NCBI GenBank assembly: GCA_047974405.1
Contig: JBKECI010000099.1
Location: forward strand, 1 to 14,376
Length of the DNA: 14,376 nucleotides
Source: UPXZ01 sp047974405
Lineage (GTDB): Bacteria > Bacteroidota > Bacteroidia > Bacteroidales > Paludibacteraceae
Reading direction: 5' to 3'
Made by a program: the position numbers and the translations under genes. The notes beneath the pieces are model-generated. The model saw nothing but the letters and a program-made list of their open reading frames with translations, was not told where the DNA came from and did no database searches. Below, in pieces: positions 6,981 through 13,903 of this stretch. Within the stretch, counting starts at the first letter, position 1; each line of letters opens with the position of its first letter.

Positions 6981-7568
6981 ATGGACAAAGTAAGTTACGC
7001 ATTAGGATTAAATTTAGGGAACAACCTTTTGAACAGTGGTGTAGAAAATATTGATATTGAAAAATTTAGCAGAGGAATAAAAGATGTGATGGAACAAAAA
7101 GAACCCGAAATATCTTATCAAGAAGCTCAAACCATAATTAATGACTATTTTCAGAAGCTCCAATCCGCTACAAGCGAAAAAGCAAAAAAAGAAGGTGACA
7201 TCTTTTTGAATGAAAACAAAAAAAGAGGAGGAGTTACTACCTTGCCAAGTGGGCTTCAGTATGAAATAATAAAAAAGGGAGACGGGAATATCCCCAAAGC
7301 AAGCGATAAGGTAAAGGTTCACTATCACGGCACATTGATAAGCGGTAAAGTATTTGACAGCTCGGTACAAAGAGGAGAGCCTGCCGTATTTGGTGTAACA
7401 CAAGTTATTCAAGGCTGGATAGAGGCATTACAATTGATGCCGACAGGTTCCAAGTGGAAATTGTTTATCCCCTCCGACTTGGCTTATGGAGAAAGAGGAG
7501 CCGGCCAGTCTATCGGCCCCAATACTACACTCATTTTTGAAGTGGAACTTTTGGATATCGTAAAATAA
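6981..7568 (+). CDS. FKBP-type peptidyl-prolyl isomerase, no signal peptide
   Basis: Catalyses cis-trans isomerisation at proline and is likely a folding helper. 195 residues with no signal peptide, so probably cytoplasmic, like E. coli FklB. It has a helical N-terminal dimerisation domain (about 1-62, starting VSYALGLNLG), a long linker helix (about 63-82) and a C-terminal FKBP domain (about 85-195). Active-site residues match FKBP12: Tyr115, Phe125-Asp126 (FDSS), Arg131, Val142-Ile143, Trp146 (GW), Tyr169 (AYGERG) and Phe186 (LIFEVELL). Catalysis is therefore expected. It opens a four-gene set of paralogues but is separated from the next by 137 bases, which hold an inverted repeat (CTCTTA 7636-7641, TAAGAG 7648-7653) and a near-consensus -7 element (TATCTGTG, 7659-7666). 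The lipoprotein genes may thus have a second promoter. Confidence 0.93.
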   Translation: MDKVSYALGLNLGNNLLNSGVENIDIEKFSRGIKDVMEQKEPEISYQEAQTIINDYFQKLQSATSEKAKKEGDIFLNENKKRGGVTTLPSGLQYEIIKKGDGNIPKASDKVKVHYHGTLISGKVFDSSVQRGEPAVFGVTQVIQGWIEALQLMPTGSKWKLFIPSDLAYGERGAGQSIGPNTTLIFEVELLDIVK

Positions 7569-7705
7569 CGAGAACTTACCGTTTCTCTCCAAATAAATCA
7601 AATATAAACTAGTGAAACAAGCGCTTTTAAACAAGCTCTTATCATACTAAGAGATATTTATCTGTGCAAGTTTCATTTGACAACTAAAAAATAAATTTTA
7701 AACAG

Positions 7706-8482
7706 ATGAAAAAAGTATTATTCGGGATACTTGTCTCAATCATTTTGGCAAGTTGTTCGTCTTCCAAAAAAATAATTGCTCCATTACCCTCACTCCCTGT
7801 ACAAAACATCCTTAAAAATGATGTAGATTCGATGAGCTACGCTTTGGGAATGAACTTAGGAGCAGACTTTGCAAATAATCTGAAAGCGATACCCGGTGGC
7901 AAGTCAAACGCCGATTTGATAATCAAAGCATTCACTACCGCCCTCAAAGGTGACTCTACAATCCTCAACAAAGATTCCGCACAGCTTTATTTTAGAGAAT
8001 ACATCAGCAAGAAACAAAATGAAGATAACGAAAGTAAAAGAGTCTCGGGAGAAAAATTCTTGAATGAAAACAGACTGAAAGAAGGGGTACAGGCAACAGC
8101 AAGCGGGTTGCAATATATGGTTTTAAAATCGGGAGATGGAGCAAAACCCAATGCGGAAGATACTGTAAAGGTACACTACACAGGAACTTTAATAGACGGT
8201 ACCGTTTTCGATAGCTCAATAGAGCGTGGAGAACCCATTGAATTTCCGCTCAACGGAGTAATCCCCGGATGGACAGAAGGGGTTCAATTGATGACAGTAG
8301 GGTCAAAGTATAAACTTTTTATCCCTTACAACTTGGGATACGGCGAAAGGGGAGTACCTCAAGCCGGAATTTTGCCCTATTCTCCTCTTATTTTTGAGGT
8401 GGAACTTCTTGATATTAAAAAATTTGTTCCAACTATACCCCAAATGGAACCGGTAAAAATCAACACAACCAAAAAGAAATAA
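7706..8482 (+). CDS. lipoprotein FKBP-type peptidyl-prolyl isomerase (Mip/FkpA-like)
   Basis: A 258-residue predicted lipoprotein, attached to the inner or outer membrane and facing the periplasm. The signal peptide ends in the lipobox LASC, with lipidated Cys17. The residues after it (SSSKK) lack the acidic cluster used by Bacteroidetes for surface export, which favours a periplasmic location. The N-terminal dimerisation domain starts at MSYALGMNLG (43-52), the linker helix covers about 100-122, and the FKBP domain about 130-238. Catalytic-pocket residues are all present: Tyr158, Phe168-Asp169, Arg174, Trp189, Tyr212 and Phe230. A basic tail of about 20 residues follows the FKBP domain (ending TTKKK). 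It ends 15 bases before the next gene, so the two are surely co-transcribed. Confidence 0.93.
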   Translation: MKKVLFGILVSIILASCSSSKKIIAPLPSLPVQNILKNDVDSMSYALGMNLGADFANNLKAIPGGKSNADLIIKAFTTALKGDSTILNKDSAQLYFREYISKKQNEDNESKRVSGEKFLNENRLKEGVQATASGLQYMVLKSGDGAKPNAEDTVKVHYTGTLIDGTVFDSSIERGEPIEFPLNGVIPGWTEGVQLMTVGSKYKLFIPYNLGYGERGVPQAGILPYSPLIFEVELLDIKKFVPTIPQMEPVKINTTKKK

Positions 8483-8497
8483 AACACTAAAATAAAA

Positions 8498-9007
8498 ATG
8501 AAAAAAAGCAATTTATTATTCTTGGCTATCGCCCTGATAACTATGACACTTGCCTCCTGCGGGCACTCGTACAAAGTAAAAGATGTTTCACTCAAAACAC
8601 AAGAAGACAGTTTGAATTATTATTTGGGCTACTTGAACGGGAGCGGCATCAAAGAACAATTCTTAGCAAATGACTCGTCCGACAAAGCAATCGAAAATTT
8701 TATGGTAAAGCTGGACAAAGCATTTAAGACTAAAGATGAGATTAAACAATTTGGGATACAGCTTGGACGAAACTTGAAAAATCAAGAAAAAGCCGGAGTA
8801 TTTGGAGATTCCACATTGATTTTGAATACCGACTTGATTAAACAAGGAATTGTAAACGGTCTGAAGGATTACAAAGAAGGTATGAACTCTGATGAGGCAA
8901 ATCAATATTTCCAAACAACGATGCAGAAAATTCAGGAAGAAAAAATGAAAAAAGAGATGCCGCAAGTACCTGACACACTCCAAAATGTACCCGGAGCTAC
9001 CAAATAA
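8498..9007 (+). CDS. lipoprotein with FKBP dimerisation domain only, no isomerase domain
   Basis: 169 residues; a predicted lipoprotein (lipobox LASC, Cys21). After a short spacer, DSLNYYLGYLNGSG (37-50) and the helices up to about residue 145 match the N-terminal dimerisation domain (FKBP_N) of its neighbours, most clearly the next gene: GVFGDSTL here against GLLGDSLL there, and KQGIVNGL against MQGVVNGM. The reading stops inside what would be the linker helix, followed by a short polar tail (PQVPDTLQNVPGATK). No FKBP domain remnant fits in the 32 bases before the next gene, so it is a clean short form, not a frameshift. In Mip/FkpA proteins this domain forms the dimer and carries chaperone activity. 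By inference it could pair with the flanking full-length paralogues or act as a non-catalytic holdase. It lies 15 bases after one paralogue and 32 before another. Confidence 0.88.
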   Translation: MKKSNLLFLAIALITMTLASCGHSYKVKDVSLKTQEDSLNYYLGYLNGSGIKEQFLANDSSDKAIENFMVKLDKAFKTKDEIKQFGIQLGRNLKNQEKAGVFGDSTLILNTDLIKQGIVNGLKDYKEGMNSDEANQYFQTTMQKIQEEKMKKEMPQVPDTLQNVPGATK

Positions 9008-9039
9008 TAAATATAGAACAAGCAAAAGAAAATAAAAAA

Positions 9040-9906
9040 ATGAAAAGGATAAATATATTTTTTGTGATGGCATTGGCAGTTATATTCGTGTTTTCTGCCT
9101 GTACATCTTCGGTAAAAACAAAAACCCCACAACTGAAATCTCAACTAGACAGCCTGAGTTATGCCTTTGGTTTGGCTAACGGCAAAGGCATTAAAATGAA
9201 TACTATTACAGGCGAAGGGGATTCCATCAACAAAAAGATCGACGCTTTTTTTGAAGGTGTCAAAGAAGGATACAGCGAAAAAGAGGATAAGAGTCCAGAA
9301 TTGACCGCAACAGCATCACAATTTGCCAATTGGATGACTCAACAAGAAAAAGGATTGTTGGGAGATTCATTATTGAAATTTAATTATTCGGTTTTTATGC
9401 AAGGAGTGGTTAACGGTATGAACAAAGCCGATAAAAATATGGATTTCAACAAAGCGCAAGAGTTTATCAACAATACGATGAAATCTCGCTACGAAAAACA
9501 AATGGAAGTAAAATACGGAGAAAGTAAAAAAGCCGGAGAACAATTTATTGCTACCAATGGACAAAAACCAGGGATTACCACCACTTCCAGCGGATTACAG
9601 TACGAGATCATCAAAAAAGGTACCGGAGGAATGCCCAAAACTACAGATCGTGTCAAAGTAAACTACGAAGGAAAACTAATAAACGACACCATTTTTGACA
9701 GCTCTTATAAAAGAAATGAACCAGCAGAATTTTACGTAAATCAAGTAATTCCGGGATGGACTGAAGGGCTTCAATTGATGCCTGTTGGTTCCAAATTCAG
9801 ATTTTATATTCCCCAAAATCTGGCTTATGGAGCACAAGAACAAGCTAATATTCCTCCATTTTCCCCACTTATTTTTGAAGTAGAATTGCTTTCGATAGAG
9901 AAATAG
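9040..9906 (+). CDS. lipoprotein FKBP-type peptidyl-prolyl isomerase, second full-length copy
   Basis: 288 residues, predicted lipoprotein (lipobox FSAC, Cys21; no acidic export signal after it). It has the longest dimerisation domain of the set (DSLSYAFGLANGKG at 37-50 to about 150), with an insert rich in charged residues around 78-90. A linker helix (about 150-172) and an FKBP domain (about 180-288) follow. Pocket residues match FKBP12: Tyr209, Phe219-Asp220, Arg225, Trp240, Tyr263 and Phe279. The loop after Tyr263 differs (AQEQANIPP in place of the ERG seen in the first two copies), so substrate preference may differ. It is the last gene of the cluster; a large hairpin lies 94 bases after its stop. 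Confidence 0.93.
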   Translation: MKRINIFFVMALAVIFVFSACTSSVKTKTPQLKSQLDSLSYAFGLANGKGIKMNTITGEGDSINKKIDAFFEGVKEGYSEKEDKSPELTATASQFANWMTQQEKGLLGDSLLKFNYSVFMQGVVNGMNKADKNMDFNKAQEFINNTMKSRYEKQMEVKYGESKKAGEQFIATNGQKPGITTTSSGLQYEIIKKGTGGMPKTTDRVKVNYEGKLINDTIFDSSYKRNEPAEFYVNQVIPGWTEGLQLMPVGSKFRFYIPQNLAYGAQEQANIPPFSPLIFEVELLSIEK

Positions 9907-10000
9907 AGCATATTCTTCTTTCCTCCTTGAAATAATACAAAGTGAGGGGAGAGTGAAAAATATTTTCAACAGGAAGAAGTCAAAATTTTTCAGTTGAGAA

Positions 10001-10043
10001 GTGTACCAAAGGCTAAAATCGGATATTTTAGCCTTTGGTGTAC
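10001..10043 (+). terminator. 19-bp hairpin between the FKBP cluster and thrC
   Basis: GTGTACCAAAGGCTAAAAT (10001-10019) and ATTTTAGCCTTTGGTGTAC (10025-10043) form a 19-bp stem (two G-U pairs) with a 5-base loop. No T-run follows on either strand, so it is not a textbook intrinsic terminator. It may end the FKBP transcript or protect its 3' end, or lie in the thrC leader. Confidence 0.5.
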
Positions 10044-10046
10044 GAT

Positions 10047-10079
10047 AAGAAATAGAACGTTGCCGTTTTTCAATTTCTT
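10047..10079 (+). promoter_or_regulatory. second hairpin in the thrC upstream region
   Basis: AAGAAAT (10047-10053) pairs with ATTTCTT (10073-10079), and inside it AACG (10056-10059) pairs with CGTT (10064-10067). It begins three bases after the larger hairpin and ends 61 bases before the thrC start. No TAnnTTTG promoter element was found for thrC, and no leader peptide rich in threonine codons is visible. Confidence 0.3.
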
Positions 10080-10140
10080 GCTACCATTTGCTACTTGGTA
10101 TAAAGACAAGATAACAATACAATAAAAAATCAGAACGATT

Positions 10141-11460
10141 ATGAACTATTACAGTACCAACGATAAGACAAACATTGCAAGTTTGGAAGAGGCAGTTGTC
10201 AAAGGATTGGCAGACGACAAAGGGTTGTTTATGCCCCAAACGATAAAAAAACTACCCAGCTCGTTTTTTGACATTATCCAGACAATGAGCCTTCAAGAGA
10301 TGGCGTACAAAGTAGCTGATGCCTTTTTTGGAGAAGATATTGAAACCGAATCGTTGCAACGGATAGTGTATGAAACGTTGGAATTTGATATACCTTTGAT
10401 AGAGGTAAAAAACCATATATACAGTTTGGAACTCTATCACGGACCTACATTGGCTTTCAAAGACGTAGGAGCTCGTTTTATGTCGAGGGTGCTACAATAT
10501 TTTATCAAACGCCAAAATACAAACCGCCCCATCAACGTGTTGGTTGCTACATCGGGCGATACAGGAAGTGCCGTAGCCAACGGCTTTTTGGGGGTGGACG
10601 CAATACGTGTATGGGTACTGTATCCCAAAGGAAAAGTGAGTAAAATTCAAGAAAGTCAATTTGCAACATTAGGTGAAAATATTGCGGCACTTGAAATAGA
10701 CGGCACCTTCGACGACTGTCAGCGGTTGGTAAAGAAGGCATTTTTGGATGAAGAATTGAACGTAAAACTCAAGCTTACCTCTGCAAATTCCATCAATGTA
10801 GCTCGTTTTCTCCCACAGGCTTTTTATTATTTCTACGCCTATGCCCAACTTCGTTCGATGCTGCCGAAATTGACACCCGAAGAGCTTGAAACAGTTATTT
10901 GTGTGCCAAGCGGTAATTTTGGAAATATTACTGCAGGGCTTTTTGCAAAAAAAATGGGACTACCAATAAAACGATTTATTGCCGCCAACAATCGGAACGA
11001 TATTTTTCTTCAATATCTAAAATCGGGAATTTACACGCCAAAAGCATCTGTTACAACCATTGCCAACGCTATGGATGTAGGAGATCCCAGTAATTTTGCC
11101 CGTATTTTAGATCTGTACAATGGAGATTATGAGAAAATAAAGGCTGAAATAGACGGAGTAAGCTACACCGACGAGCAAATTGCGGAAGGAATAAAATCTT
11201 GCCTCAAAGATAATGCCTATTTGCTTGATCCGCACGGAAGTTGCGGCTACTTGGCATTAAACGAAATGCTTACCGGAGATGAAAATGGTATCTTTTTCGA
11301 AACAGCACATCCCGCCAAATTTGTTGATACTGTTGAAAGCATAATCAAAAAGCCCGTTGAAATACCTCAAAAACTTCAAAAATTTATGCAAGGAGAAAAA
11401 AAGAGTGTTGAACTTGGAAAGAACTTTGATACGTTCAAAGATTTTTTGTTGAAAGTTTAA
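10141..11460 (+). CDS. thrC: threonine synthase
   Basis: Pyridoxal-phosphate enzyme converting O-phosphohomoserine to threonine; cytoplasmic. 439 residues, near the E. coli length of 428. The N-terminal domain begins NYYSTND and contains GLADDKGLFMP (22-32). The PLP lysine is Lys107 in HGPTLAFKDVGARFM (100-114), the same number as in E. coli ThrC. VATSGDTGSAVANGF is the phosphate/serine-threonine contact loop, and PSGNFGNITAGLFAKKMGLP is the glycine-rich PLP-phosphate site. Near the end, DPHGSCGYLAL and FFETAHPAKF are also typical. In many Bacteroidetes thrC follows thrA and a homoserine kinase; here it stands alone after the FKBP cluster, 234 bases away, so it probably has its own promoter. 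A hairpin closes the gene on its 3' side. Confidence 0.96.
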   Translation: MNYYSTNDKTNIASLEEAVVKGLADDKGLFMPQTIKKLPSSFFDIIQTMSLQEMAYKVADAFFGEDIETESLQRIVYETLEFDIPLIEVKNHIYSLELYHGPTLAFKDVGARFMSRVLQYFIKRQNTNRPINVLVATSGDTGSAVANGFLGVDAIRVWVLYPKGKVSKIQESQFATLGENIAALEIDGTFDDCQRLVKKAFLDEELNVKLKLTSANSINVARFLPQAFYYFYAYAQLRSMLPKLTPEELETVICVPSGNFGNITAGLFAKKMGLPIKRFIAANNRNDIFLQYLKSGIYTPKASVTTIANAMDVGDPSNFARILDLYNGDYEKIKAEIDGVSYTDEQIAEGIKSCLKDNAYLLDPHGSCGYLALNEMLTGDENGIFFETAHPAKFVDTVESIIKKPVEIPQKLQKFMQGEKKSVELGKNFDTFKDFLLKV

Positions 11461-11466
11461 AATAGA

Positions 11467-11493
11467 TTAAGAGAGAATAATTTTCTCTCTTAA
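11467..11493. terminator. hairpin between convergent thrC and the sialidase-like gene
   Basis: A perfect 11-bp stem, TTAAGAGAGAA (11467-11477) and TTCTCTCTTAA (11483-11493), with a 5-base loop, in the 60-base gap between two genes that point at each other. It begins 7 bases after the thrC stop. On the minus strand it is followed by TCTATTTTAAA, on the plus strand by no T-run, so it probably serves both genes. Confidence 0.65.
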
Positions 11494-11520
11494 CCATTTG
11501 AAATTACTATTTAATAATCA

Positions 11521-12270
11521 CTAATTGATCACTACTTTTTGGGAAAATACATTGGCGTTATAATCAATTTTGAGAAGATAAATTCCTTTTGTATAATTTT
11601 TTAGTGAAAATTTAACACCACCTGTCATTTGTGAATTTGAGTAATTGCCCACAGGATATTGCTTGCCATCCACACTTACAATGAAAATACTGTATTTGTT
11701 CAAGCAGAGATTTGTTTTTGCTTTGCTTGAAATGAAATCTTTTGCCGGACTAGGAGATATGTCGAATGGTCTGTTAATCTGAATACTGCCTACTCTTGTA
11801 TTGACAAATGAGATATCGAATGGTCCGTTTTTCTGCTCTTTCCATCCCGCATTGCCATTGACTTGCAATATACTTTCGTATATTTTATTGTACCCCCTCG
11901 AATTGGCAAGTTCTCGCGGAGCCGAGGAAGTAGCGCTGTTATCAACGGAACGGGTATAAAAAATTTTTCCCGTGCCGTTGGTGCTGTATTCATAGTCGGC
12001 AAAGGCAATGGTTACTACCCTGTTTTTGACTAACAATATTTTGGAGTAGCCGGATTTTATGGGAAGGTTTGTTTTCTCAGCTAATTCGTAGATTTTTACT
12101 GGATTTTCCCACGTTTTGCCCCAATCGGTTGATCGTCTGTACCAAATGGTAGCGGTAGCGCCATGATCGAATCCCTTTCTTTTTTGAGTTAGTATTTGAA
12201 CATAGATTTCACTTTTTCTAAAACCGGATGTAAAATGAAATGTTGCAACAAGCAGGATAGGTTCAGGCAT
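11521..12270 (-). CDS. truncated Asp-box (sialidase-like) protein with T9SS type A sorting domain
   Basis: 249 residues from an ATG at 12270, probably the remnant of a larger secreted protein. It contains one good Asp-box, RSTDWGKTW (46-54; consensus SxDxGxTW), after a strand IWYR as in BNR/sialidase beta-propellers, and a decayed second one near RSVDNSATS (107-115). About 168-249 is a T9SS type A C-terminal sorting domain (DISPSPAKDFI, YSIFIVSVDGK, YTKGIYLLKI, KVVIN). It lacks a signal peptide, and a propeller usually needs five or six blades, so this version can hardly be exported or folded as a sialidase. Upstream in the same frame only five codons (FGIYQ) precede the ATG before a stop; IYQMPEPILLVA there resembles the YRIP motif that opens sialidase domains. 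The start is therefore doubtful. A hairpin follows its stop. Substrate is unknown. Confidence 0.65.
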   Translation of the reverse strand: MPEPILLVATFHFTSGFRKSEIYVQILTQKRKGFDHGATATIWYRRSTDWGKTWENPVKIYELAEKTNLPIKSGYSKILLVKNRVVTIAFADYEYSTNGTGKIFYTRSVDNSATSSAPRELANSRGYNKIYESILQVNGNAGWKEQKNGPFDISFVNTRVGSIQINRPFDISPSPAKDFISSKAKTNLCLNKYSIFIVSVDGKQYPVGNYSNSQMTGGVKFSLKNYTKGIYLLKIDYNANVFSQKVVIN

Positions 12271-12491
12271 TTGATATATCCCAAATCAATCAGGTCTTGG
12301 ATAAATTTCTCTTCACAATCGTGCCGGATGGGAGTCTTTTCATCAGGACGCTTATAGGAGAATACGTGCATATAGTCGCTGTTGGTGCTGTGTCCGTCCC
12401 AGTCGTAGCCCCGCATTTTGTTCACCGAATCGTTTTTGTCCTTGGCGAAAACAATTCGATTGGTAGTATTTATAAGGTAGTATTGAGACAT
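12189..12491 (-). CDS. small unknown protein overlapping the sialidase-like remnant
   Basis: A 100-residue reading from ATG at 12491, not recognised. Residues 1-75 (starting SQYYLINTTNR, with MRGYDWDGHS and EEKFIQDLIDLGYIK) look like a real, charged, soluble protein without signal peptide. From about residue 76 (CLNLSCLLQHFILHPVLEK) the composition changes, because this part is the sialidase-like gene read in another frame (82 bases of overlap). Either the natural stop of a roughly 75-residue protein was lost in a deletion, or this is the displaced N-terminal part of a frameshifted gene; the absence of a signal peptide favours the first. A promoter-like TATATTTG on the minus strand lies 65 bases upstream. 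Confidence 0.5.
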   Translation of the reverse strand: MSQYYLINTTNRIVFAKDKNDSVNKMRGYDWDGHSTNSDYMHVFSYKRPDEKTPIRHDCEEKFIQDLIDLGYIKCLNLSCLLQHFILHPVLEKVKSMFKY

Positions 12492-12801
12492 AATTTTTTA
12501 CTTTTTTAGAGCGCATTCGTTTGTTGCTTTGTCTTTTATTCTTAATCTGAGACTTCAAATATAGGGATACGGGTCGTAGTATCTTTCCCAAATCGTAAAA
12601 TCATTGTGTTTTTAACAAAATAATTTGTCTAAATAGACTAAAAAACGTGCCTTGTGCGGAAAAGAAGAATAACATTTGGTAAAGAGTTACCAAAAAGCTA
12701 TCTTAAAAAAGACAACTTTTTGATGGAAGAGATAAAACTATGAGCGTAAATAAACAAAATATCAATAGGAACACCAGAAATACCTCAACGTATAAATATT
12801 A
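12492..12801. other. 310-base AT-rich gap
   Basis: No gene is seen. It separates the DNRLRE gene from the small unknown ORF. It contains the -7 motif at 12556-12563 and a short palindrome, GTCTA-AA-TAGAC (12627-12638). No hairpin with a T-run follows the DNRLRE stop at 12802, so how that transcript ends is not clear. Confidence 0.5.
12556..12563 (-). promoter_or_regulatory. candidate -7 element for the small unknown ORF
   Basis: TATATTTG on the minus strand, matching TAnnTTTG, with a TTTG 25 bases further upstream (12589-12592). It lies 65 bases before the ATG at 12491. The spacing to TTTG is a little wide for a -33 element. Confidence 0.45.
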
Positions 12802-13740
12802 TCAGTTCAGGATTAGTTTTTTTGCTGTCGAATAAACGCTGTTGCTTATCATAATAATGTATATTCCCTTGGAGAATTTATTTGACGGAACAGACAGAAC
12901 GGACTGATCCGTTGTTTGACTGTAAAGTTCTTTCCCTTCCGAGTTGAATATCCGAATACTTGATTTTAGCAACAATCCGCTAATGACTATCTGATTGTTA
13001 GTGGGATTTGTATAGACAAATACTTTATCTTCCGGCAAGTCATTCTCATTGATACTACTGGAATTGTCTTTGTAATAAATTTTAAGGTAAGGGCGGTTGG
13101 TCTCGACTTCGTCATCTGAACTATAAACAAGAAATCTGGCAGAAGCATTGTTGCAACCAACCGATGGGGAATGTATGACAAATCCGTAATTTGGTACTGT
13201 ACCATTTCGCCAGAGCTTATACGTTTCGGTTATATTATACTCACGAAGTCCTAAATTATTGGGAAATCTGATAGGGATAGGACCGTAAAACGTAGCAGTT
13301 TCGAACGCCGGTTGCTTGTTATAAGTTAGCTCCTGCTCGTACCACGGTTCTGTAACTACCGAAAAGTAATAATCGGCGGCACAATGACTATAGCAGTAAT
13401 CTGTGTGTGGGTAATGTGTAAATCCTACAAAAATGGAATCAACTTCTTTGGGAAGCGTGGTTACGTCAAACTGAATGTAACCGTTGACTTTTGTATAATT
13501 ACAATTACTTGTGGGTTCACTGTAAAGATGGATACCTGCGGCATAATTTGTCGAACGACTAAACTCATTTGCAAAGGTTTCTTTCCCTCCCTGCAATCCT
13601 CCCTGGTCAGTGCTGTCGTTCAATCCTGATGTCGGTCTGTAGATGGTTACGATGTCTTTTTGCGCATACACGGACATTGTCGCAAATACAAATGTAAGCG
13701 ACAGTAATCGATACGTGAATCTTTGTGTTTTCATATACAT
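12802..13740 (-). CDS. DNRLRE-domain secreted protein with T9SS type A sorting domain
   Basis: 312 residues, exported, function unknown. The signal peptide is clear (basic start, hydrophobic core, likely cleavage after YAQ at 25-27). About 30-223 resembles the DNRLRE domain found in extracellular carbohydrate-associated and cell-wall proteins: YIQFDVTTLP (88-97), the VTEPWYEQELTYNKQP stretch (129-144), YKLWRNGTVPNYGFVIHSP (174-192) and YSSDDEVETNRPYLKIYY (206-223). Four cysteines (80, 116, 120, 196) could form disulfides. About 240-312 is a T9SS type A sorting domain (VYTNPTNNQIVIS, SIRIFNSEGKELY, FSKGIYIIMIS, KKLILN), so after crossing the outer membrane it would be cleaved and anchored or released. 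ATG at 13740 and at 13734 are both possible; the second gives the more typical MKTQRF start. A -7 motif lies upstream. Confidence 0.88.
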   Translation of the reverse strand: MYMKTQRFTYRLLSLTFVFATMSVYAQKDIVTIYRPTSGLNDSTDQGGLQGGKETFANEFSRSTNYAAGIHLYSEPTSNCNYTKVNGYIQFDVTTLPKEVDSIFVGFTHYPHTDYCYSHCAADYYFSVVTEPWYEQELTYNKQPAFETATFYGPIPIRFPNNLGLREYNITETYKLWRNGTVPNYGFVIHSPSVGCNNASARFLVYSSDDEVETNRPYLKIYYKDNSSSINENDLPEDKVFVYTNPTNNQIVISGLLLKSSIRIFNSEGKELYSQTTDQSVLSVPSNKFSKGIYIIMISNSVYSTAKKLILN

Positions 13741-13773
13741 ATAATTGATCGATTAAAAGAAAGTTTAACGCTA

Positions 13774-13781
13774 CAAATATA
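13774..13781 (-). promoter_or_regulatory. candidate -7 element for the DNRLRE gene
   Basis: TATATTTG on the minus strand, with TTTTG 26 bases further upstream (13808-13812), about 35 bases before the start. The arrangement is almost the same as at 12556-12563. Confidence 0.5.
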
Positions 13782-13860
13782 CACACTAACCGATTTAGGA
13801 CTTATCTCAAAACGTAAAATATATTTTAGATTTCTCTCAATTCATAAAAATATTATATTT

Positions 13861-13903
13861 TTTTCGGTCTTTTTCCATCCGAAGAGAATGAAAAAGACCA
13901 AAA
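13861..13903 (-). terminator. hairpin downstream of the DJ-1 family gene
   Basis: GGTCTTTTTC (13866-13875) and GAAAAAGACC (13890-13899) pair perfectly, extended by TTTT and AAAA outside a single bulged C (13865). No clean T-run follows on the minus strand, and it is about 180 bases past the DJ-1 stop, so the terminator role is tentative. Confidence 0.4.

Noticed and set aside
7014..7412. 132-residue open reading frame on the minus strand inside the first FKBP gene
   Set aside because: Antisense to a gene with intact FKBP active-site residues; composition is that of a shadow frame.
7572..7589. inverted repeat GAGAA/TTCTC as a terminator after the first FKBP gene
   Set aside because: Short stem and no T-run; too weak to call.
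8663..9073. 136-residue open reading frame on the minus strand across two FKBP genes
   Set aside because: Antisense to two lipoprotein genes, phenylalanine- and leucine-rich through lysine-rich codons on the other strand; not a gene.
12265..12290. programmed ribosomal frameshift joining the small ORF to the sialidase-like ORF
   Set aside because: No slippery heptamer or downstream stimulatory hairpin is visible at the overlap; deletion or decay is simpler.
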